A stretch of DNA of 64,000 nucleotides, taken from contig NZ_CP026118.1 in assembly GCF_004101865.1 (NCBI RefSeq), forward strand, positions 992,001-1,056,000, read 5' to 3'. The notes under the pieces were generated by a model. That model did no database searches, was not told the origin of the DNA, and saw nothing but the letters and a program-made list of their open reading frames with translations. This document shows positions 61,356 through 64,000 of the stretch, in pieces. The translations under genes were made by a program, and so were the position numbers. Positions within the stretch are counted from its first letter, which is position 1, and each line of letters begins with the position of its first letter. This DNA is from Halobacillus litoralis (GTDB taxonomy: Bacteria; Bacillota; Bacilli; Bacillales; Halobacillaceae).

Positions 61356-62492
61356 TTATCCGAAAAATAGCACAATAATAGCCTGTAAAAATCCGATCAT
61401 ACCGCCTAATAAAGCCCCTAAATAAGTAATCATCTTGAACTCCCGCCTGGAAATGCCAAGTACCATTTCCTCGAGACGTTCGACCTGAAATGCTTCCACT
61501 TCTTCTTGGACAATTTCAGATAATCGCATAGTACTCATCATATTTTCAATTTTTGATGAAAGTACTTCGCTTGACTGTTTAACGATAAGTGGCACAAATT
61601 CTTGCAGGATTTTTTGCTCATAGGGTTTCGACCATTCAGCGACGGATCGAGACATCCATTCCTCGACAGGCAGTGATTTAGCTACTGCTTGTCCAAGTAC
61701 ATGACTGATGGTTTCTGCCCCTACTTTTTCTTCAAAAAAGCCGATGGGTTGCTGCATAAGCTTGTCTTTTTCTGTATGGAGCATCGTTTTCAACCACTCG
61801 TTCATTTCTCGATCAGAGACATAACGGAGAATAACCGGATAAATTCGTTCGGTCAAGCCATCAGAACCCATAAAGGAAGTAAGCATGTTACCTAGAAACC
61901 CCTGGTTATCCAGGTAGTTGTCGATTAAGGCAGCCACCTTCTCTCTACCTTCAGTGCTCCGGAAATATTGTTCGATACTCTGCTGAATATGATCAGCAAC
62001 TTGATCGACTCCCTCGTCCGACTTTTCTCTCCACTCTAGAGATAAAAGTTCTTCCACTTTCATTCCGCGATAGTCCTTAATAAAAGAATGATAGCGGCCT
62101 TCTACCCACTCGGCTATATTGGCTTTCAATTTGTCTGAAGTAACCTCGATATCAAAGGACTCTAATAAATGTTCGACTGTTTTGTCTTGTTGAATCATTG
62201 TTCGCACTTCTTCTTGCGCCCAACCTGTCATTTGGTTTTGAAAATCCGGGTGAGCAAGCTTTCTCCTGATCCCTTCAGGCGTAAGGAGGTGATTGACTAC
62301 CATCTTCCCTAATTGCTGAGCCAATTCCTTTTGTCGTTTCGGAATCAGCCCCGGTGTTAATGGGAGCCGGTAATTCCCTATATGAATCGCCCTGTATGGA
62401 CGAAATAACATTTTAATCGCTAACGAGTTGGTCAATCCACCAATAAGTGCACCGACCCCAACCATAAGTAAAATAAGCATAACTGGATTCAT
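61356..62492 (-). CDS. yheB: DUF445 membrane protein YheB
   Basis: 378 residues from the ATG at 62492 behind AAAGAGG; the longer frame has no site. N-terminal helix with GALIGGLTNSLAIKMLFRPYRAIHIG and LPLTPGLIPKRQKELAQQLG, and a C-terminal helix (YLGALLGGMIGFLQAIIVLFFG), typical DUF445. The long middle is helical. Function unknown; probable operon with yheA. Confidence 0.9.
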   Translation of the reverse strand: MNPVMLILLMVGVGALIGGLTNSLAIKMLFRPYRAIHIGNYRLPLTPGLIPKRQKELAQQLGKMVVNHLLTPEGIRRKLAHPDFQNQMTGWAQEEVRTMIQQDKTVEHLLESFDIEVTSDKLKANIAEWVEGRYHSFIKDYRGMKVEELLSLEWREKSDEGVDQVADHIQQSIEQYFRSTEGREKVAALIDNYLDNQGFLGNMLTSFMGSDGLTERIYPVILRYVSDREMNEWLKTMLHTEKDKLMQQPIGFFEEKVGAETISHVLGQAVAKSLPVEEWMSRSVAEWSKPYEQKILQEFVPLIVKQSSEVLSSKIENMMSTMRLSEIVQEEVEAFQVERLEEMVLGISRREFKMITYLGALLGGMIGFLQAIIVLFFG

Positions 62493-62673
62493 GATACAAC
62501 CTCTTTCTGATCTTGGTGTACCAAGTATAATTGAAATAATAATGTTGTGCCAATAACAGGCAGTTATAATAGCTGATTGCAGAAGTTGGATACAACTAAT
62601 CCACATTCAACAAAAGCATCTTAAGCAGTAGTAAGCTACTGTTGGTCTTTCATCACGATCAACTCAGAAAAAC

Positions 62674-62701
62674 AAAAAAGGTCCAGATTTATCCAGGACC
62701 T
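62674..62701 (-). terminator. Terminator of the 62.7-63.1 kb ferritin-like gene
   Basis: AGGTCC / GGACCT with internal GAT/ATC pairs and six T on the minus strand. Confidence 0.65.
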
Positions 62702-62709
62702 CCCTACGC

Positions 62710-63120
62710 TCATTTTAAGCGTCCATATATCGTTCCAAATCTGGTTGCATGCTCCATCTCATCGGTCATCGCTATGAACAAAGGCTGGTAGGCCATCGGA
62801 GTCGGAATCATGAACAACATTTGTCTGTACATTTCTGCTGCTTCAAACTCATCTTTTTGCGCTTTAATGACACCTTCCTCAAATGAACGATAGGAAACAG
62901 GATCGGGCTCGAATTCATGGTAATGACCTGTCAGTTGAAAATAAAGGTGCTGGAACATTTGATAATGATTCAACTCATCATCTTCTGCATGCTTGATGTA
63001 ATCACGGAATAGACGATTACTTGTGTCCCCGCCTAAACGTTTGTAAAAGTCATTGGCGTTCCATTCATTTTCAATCGCCTGTGCTAACATTTGGATAAAA
63101 GACTGATTTTGATTTTGCAT
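62710..63120 (-). CDS. Ferritin-like domain protein
   Basis: 136 residues. Glu in AIENEWNANDFYKRLGG, Glu-x-x-His in HAEDDELNHYQMFQHLY, Glu in DEFEAAEMYRQM and Glu-x-x-His in AMTDEMEHATRFGTIYG give a di-iron four-helix-bundle pattern, closer to YhjR/rubrerythrin-like proteins than to the 35 kb protein. Possibly spore or peroxide related; not shown. ATG after GGAGGGGA. Confidence 0.75.
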   Translation of the reverse strand: MQNQNQSFIQMLAQAIENEWNANDFYKRLGGDTSNRLFRDYIKHAEDDELNHYQMFQHLYFQLTGHYHEFEPDPVSYRSFEEGVIKAQKDEFEAAEMYRQMLFMIPTPMAYQPLFIAMTDEMEHATRFGTIYGRLK

Positions 63121-63233
63121 TCAATCCCCTCCTCTATTCTTATAAATATGTTTGGGAGAGACAAGTTTATGACATGTTCTTCCCTCATCTTTTTCAATTT
63201 TCAGGGCAAAATGAGAAAAAAGGAGGTGAAGGC

Positions 63234-63407
63234 ATGCCTAAAAAGAAGAAGCACCAGGCGCCGGAGGGAAAAGATAAGTTTGAGGTGGATGTCGATCGCA
63301 TGATCAATGAAGGAATGGCTGGAGGAACTGTAAAACCGGTTTATGGAAGAGAGCAAATCGGGGAAGGCCATGAAATACCTGAAGAAGATAGTAACCGATA
63401 CCAATAA
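63234..63407 (+). CDS. Small charged protein, unknown
   Basis: 57 residues, MPKKKKHQAPEGKDK then a segment Phe-Glu-Val-Asp-Val-Asp-Arg-Met-Ile-Asn-Glu-Gly-Met-Ala-Gly-Gly. No hydrophobic segment. A strong AAGGAGG site precedes. I recall similar unnamed short proteins in Bacillaceae, but no function. Confidence 0.65.
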   Translation: MPKKKKHQAPEGKDKFEVDVDRMINEGMAGGTVKPVYGREQIGEGHEIPEEDSNRYQ

Positions 63408-63427
63408 AGCCATTGGCAGCTATTTAA

Positions 63428-63482
63428 AAAGCTGTCTCCGCATAGTCGATCAGACACTTGCAGAGACAGCTTTCATACTTTT
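63428..63482 (+). terminator. Terminator of the small charged protein
   Basis: Perfect 11-base arms AAAGCTGTCTC / GAGACAGCTTT, a 24-base loop, then TTTT shortly after. Confidence 0.6.
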
Positions 63483-63571
63483 CAATTTTATCATTTGATT
63501 GTTAATGGAAGGCATTCCCTCCACTATTTATCAGCTCTATTAAAAGGTGCCAGAACTCGGTTTAGGTGGAT

Positions 63572-63677
63572 AGGGCTCTCCCCTCGAGGTCTTAAGTCCA
63601 AACCTTACGGGAAGAAGGTCGCTTCCCTGCACGTTTGTTCTTAAGCTTGTCGAGGCTTTCCGGGCGCATCCGCTTTT
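63572..63677 (-). repeat. Hairpin repeat, copy 4 (complete, reverse)
   Basis: Inner arms 63591-63614 and 63622-63645 match at most positions, with a diverged centre. Borders CCCCTCGAGGTCTTAAG and CTTAAGCTTGTCGAGGC are the complement of copy 2. Confidence 0.7.
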
Positions 63678-63681
63678 AATA

Positions 63682-63963
63682 CTACCGGCTTTTGACAATC
63701 ATTTGTACGGCTTCGTTGATCAATTCTTCAGCGGATTCGCCTTCTTCATGAGCGTCCCGGATACAACCTTCCAGATTTTTTGCTACGATATATCCAATGG
63801 CACGATCCATTGCTGAACGGGCTGCTGAAAGCTGAGTGATGACTTCTTTGCAATCTTTATCTTCATCCATCATCTTTAAAACGCCTCGGACTTGTCCTTC
63901 AATTCGTTTCAGGCGGTTTTTCGTTTCTGGTCCATAAATACTCTGATCTTTTACATGGTCCAA
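63682..63963 (-). CDS. CsoR/FrmR-family sensor, CstR-like ligand set
   Basis: 93 residues from a TTG at 63963 (AAAGGGG 8 bases before). NRLKRIEGQVRGVLKMMDEDKDCKEVITQLSAARSAM is the DUF156 repressor core. The metal triad of CsoR is Cys, His, Cys; here Cys38 and Cys67 are kept but the His position, four before Cys67, is Asn63. That combination is recalled for the persulfide sensor CstR. Target genes are not in the window, most likely beyond the right edge. Confidence 0.82.
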   Translation of the reverse strand: MDHVKDQSIYGPETKNRLKRIEGQVRGVLKMMDEDKDCKEVITQLSAARSAMDRAIGYIVAKNLEGCIRDAHEEGESAEELINEAVQMIVKSR

Positions 63964-64000
63964 TTTATTTACCCCTTTCACCTGTACGCACAAATTTCTA

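Noticed and set aside
1..64000. CRISPR arrays, tRNA or rRNA genes, T-box or common riboswitches, prophage
   Set aside because: Looked for; no regularly spaced short direct repeats, no cloverleaf with CCA end, no rRNA sequence, and no recognised riboswitch core were seen by eye. A covariance-model search would be needed to exclude divergent RNAs.

Overview
The window is a chromosomal segment of a low-GC, endospore-forming Gram-positive bacterium of the family Bacillaceae. A moderate halophile of the Halobacillus / Thalassobacillus / Virgibacillus type fits best. Grounds: the gerPA-PF spore-germination operon; a gene order that follows Bacillus subtilis (gerP-hlpB-addA-addB ... yhjE-sipV-yhjD-comK ... 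lcfB, lplJ, yhfI, yhfH ... hemY-hemH-hemE-pbpF-hmoB ... yhaA, ecsCBA, hit, trpP, yhaH, hpr, yhaI, prsA, yhaL, yhaN-yhaO, yhaP-yhaQ, yhzD, yhaR, yheA-yheB); acidic proteins; and an opuA glycine-betaine system with two GbsR-type regulators. I see no rRNA, tRNA or CRISPR array and no intact transposase.

Layout. 1-2 kb: two membrane-protein genes (DUF2157, DUF418). 2.1-4.0 kb: gerPABCDEF. 4.0-4.5 kb: noncoding repeats. 4.5-12 kb: hlpB-addA-addB recombination operon (sbcD and sbcC, which lie here in B. subtilis, are absent). 12-15.3 kb: sipV, yhjE, a yhjD-like gene with a LexA-type box, comK and small genes. 15.4-21.5 kb: SDR dehydrogenase, coiled-coil protein, lcfB with a FadR operator, lplJ, yhfI, yhfH. 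21.5-24.7 kb: a repeat cluster, then a LacI regulator divergent from a nucleoside hydrolase. 24.9-31.2 kb: coproporphyrin-dependent heme genes with pbpF and the heme oxygenase hmoB. 31.2-35.5 kb: a thiol-disulfide pair, liaFSR and a ferritin-like protein. 35.7-41.7 kb: yhaA, ecsC, a 1.4 kb noncoding element, ecsB, ecsA and hit. 41.8-52 kb: trpP, yhaH, opuA with opuAR, hpr, yhaI, prsA, yhaL and a second GbsR protein. 51.6-55.9 kb: yhaN-yhaO under a LexA-type box. 55.9-57 kb: a second TIR-bearing noncoding element. 57-64 kb: yhaPQ, yhzD, yhaR, yheAB, a ferritin-like protein, a small acidic protein and a CsoR/CstR-family sensor.

The least ordinary material is noncoding. Two 1.0-1.4 kb elements (37.7-39.1 and 55.9-56.9 kb) share imperfect terminal inverted repeats and a mosaic of GC-rich hairpin modules, and contain no plausible gene. 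Pieces recur at 4.0-4.5, 21.6-22.1 and 59.2-59.4 kb. One element separates ecsB from ecsC. A second, smaller family consists of hairpins with conserved outer arms and a copy-specific inner stem (4.0, 19.3, 38.9, 63.6 kb, plus half copies). Shared modules at 4.2 and 56.3 kb carry different inserts at the same TTTGAT site, which is empty in a third copy.

All functional assignments are from reading the sequence and recalled family knowledge. No database search was run. Translation starts were often moved inward from the longest open frame to the start best placed behind a ribosome-binding site.
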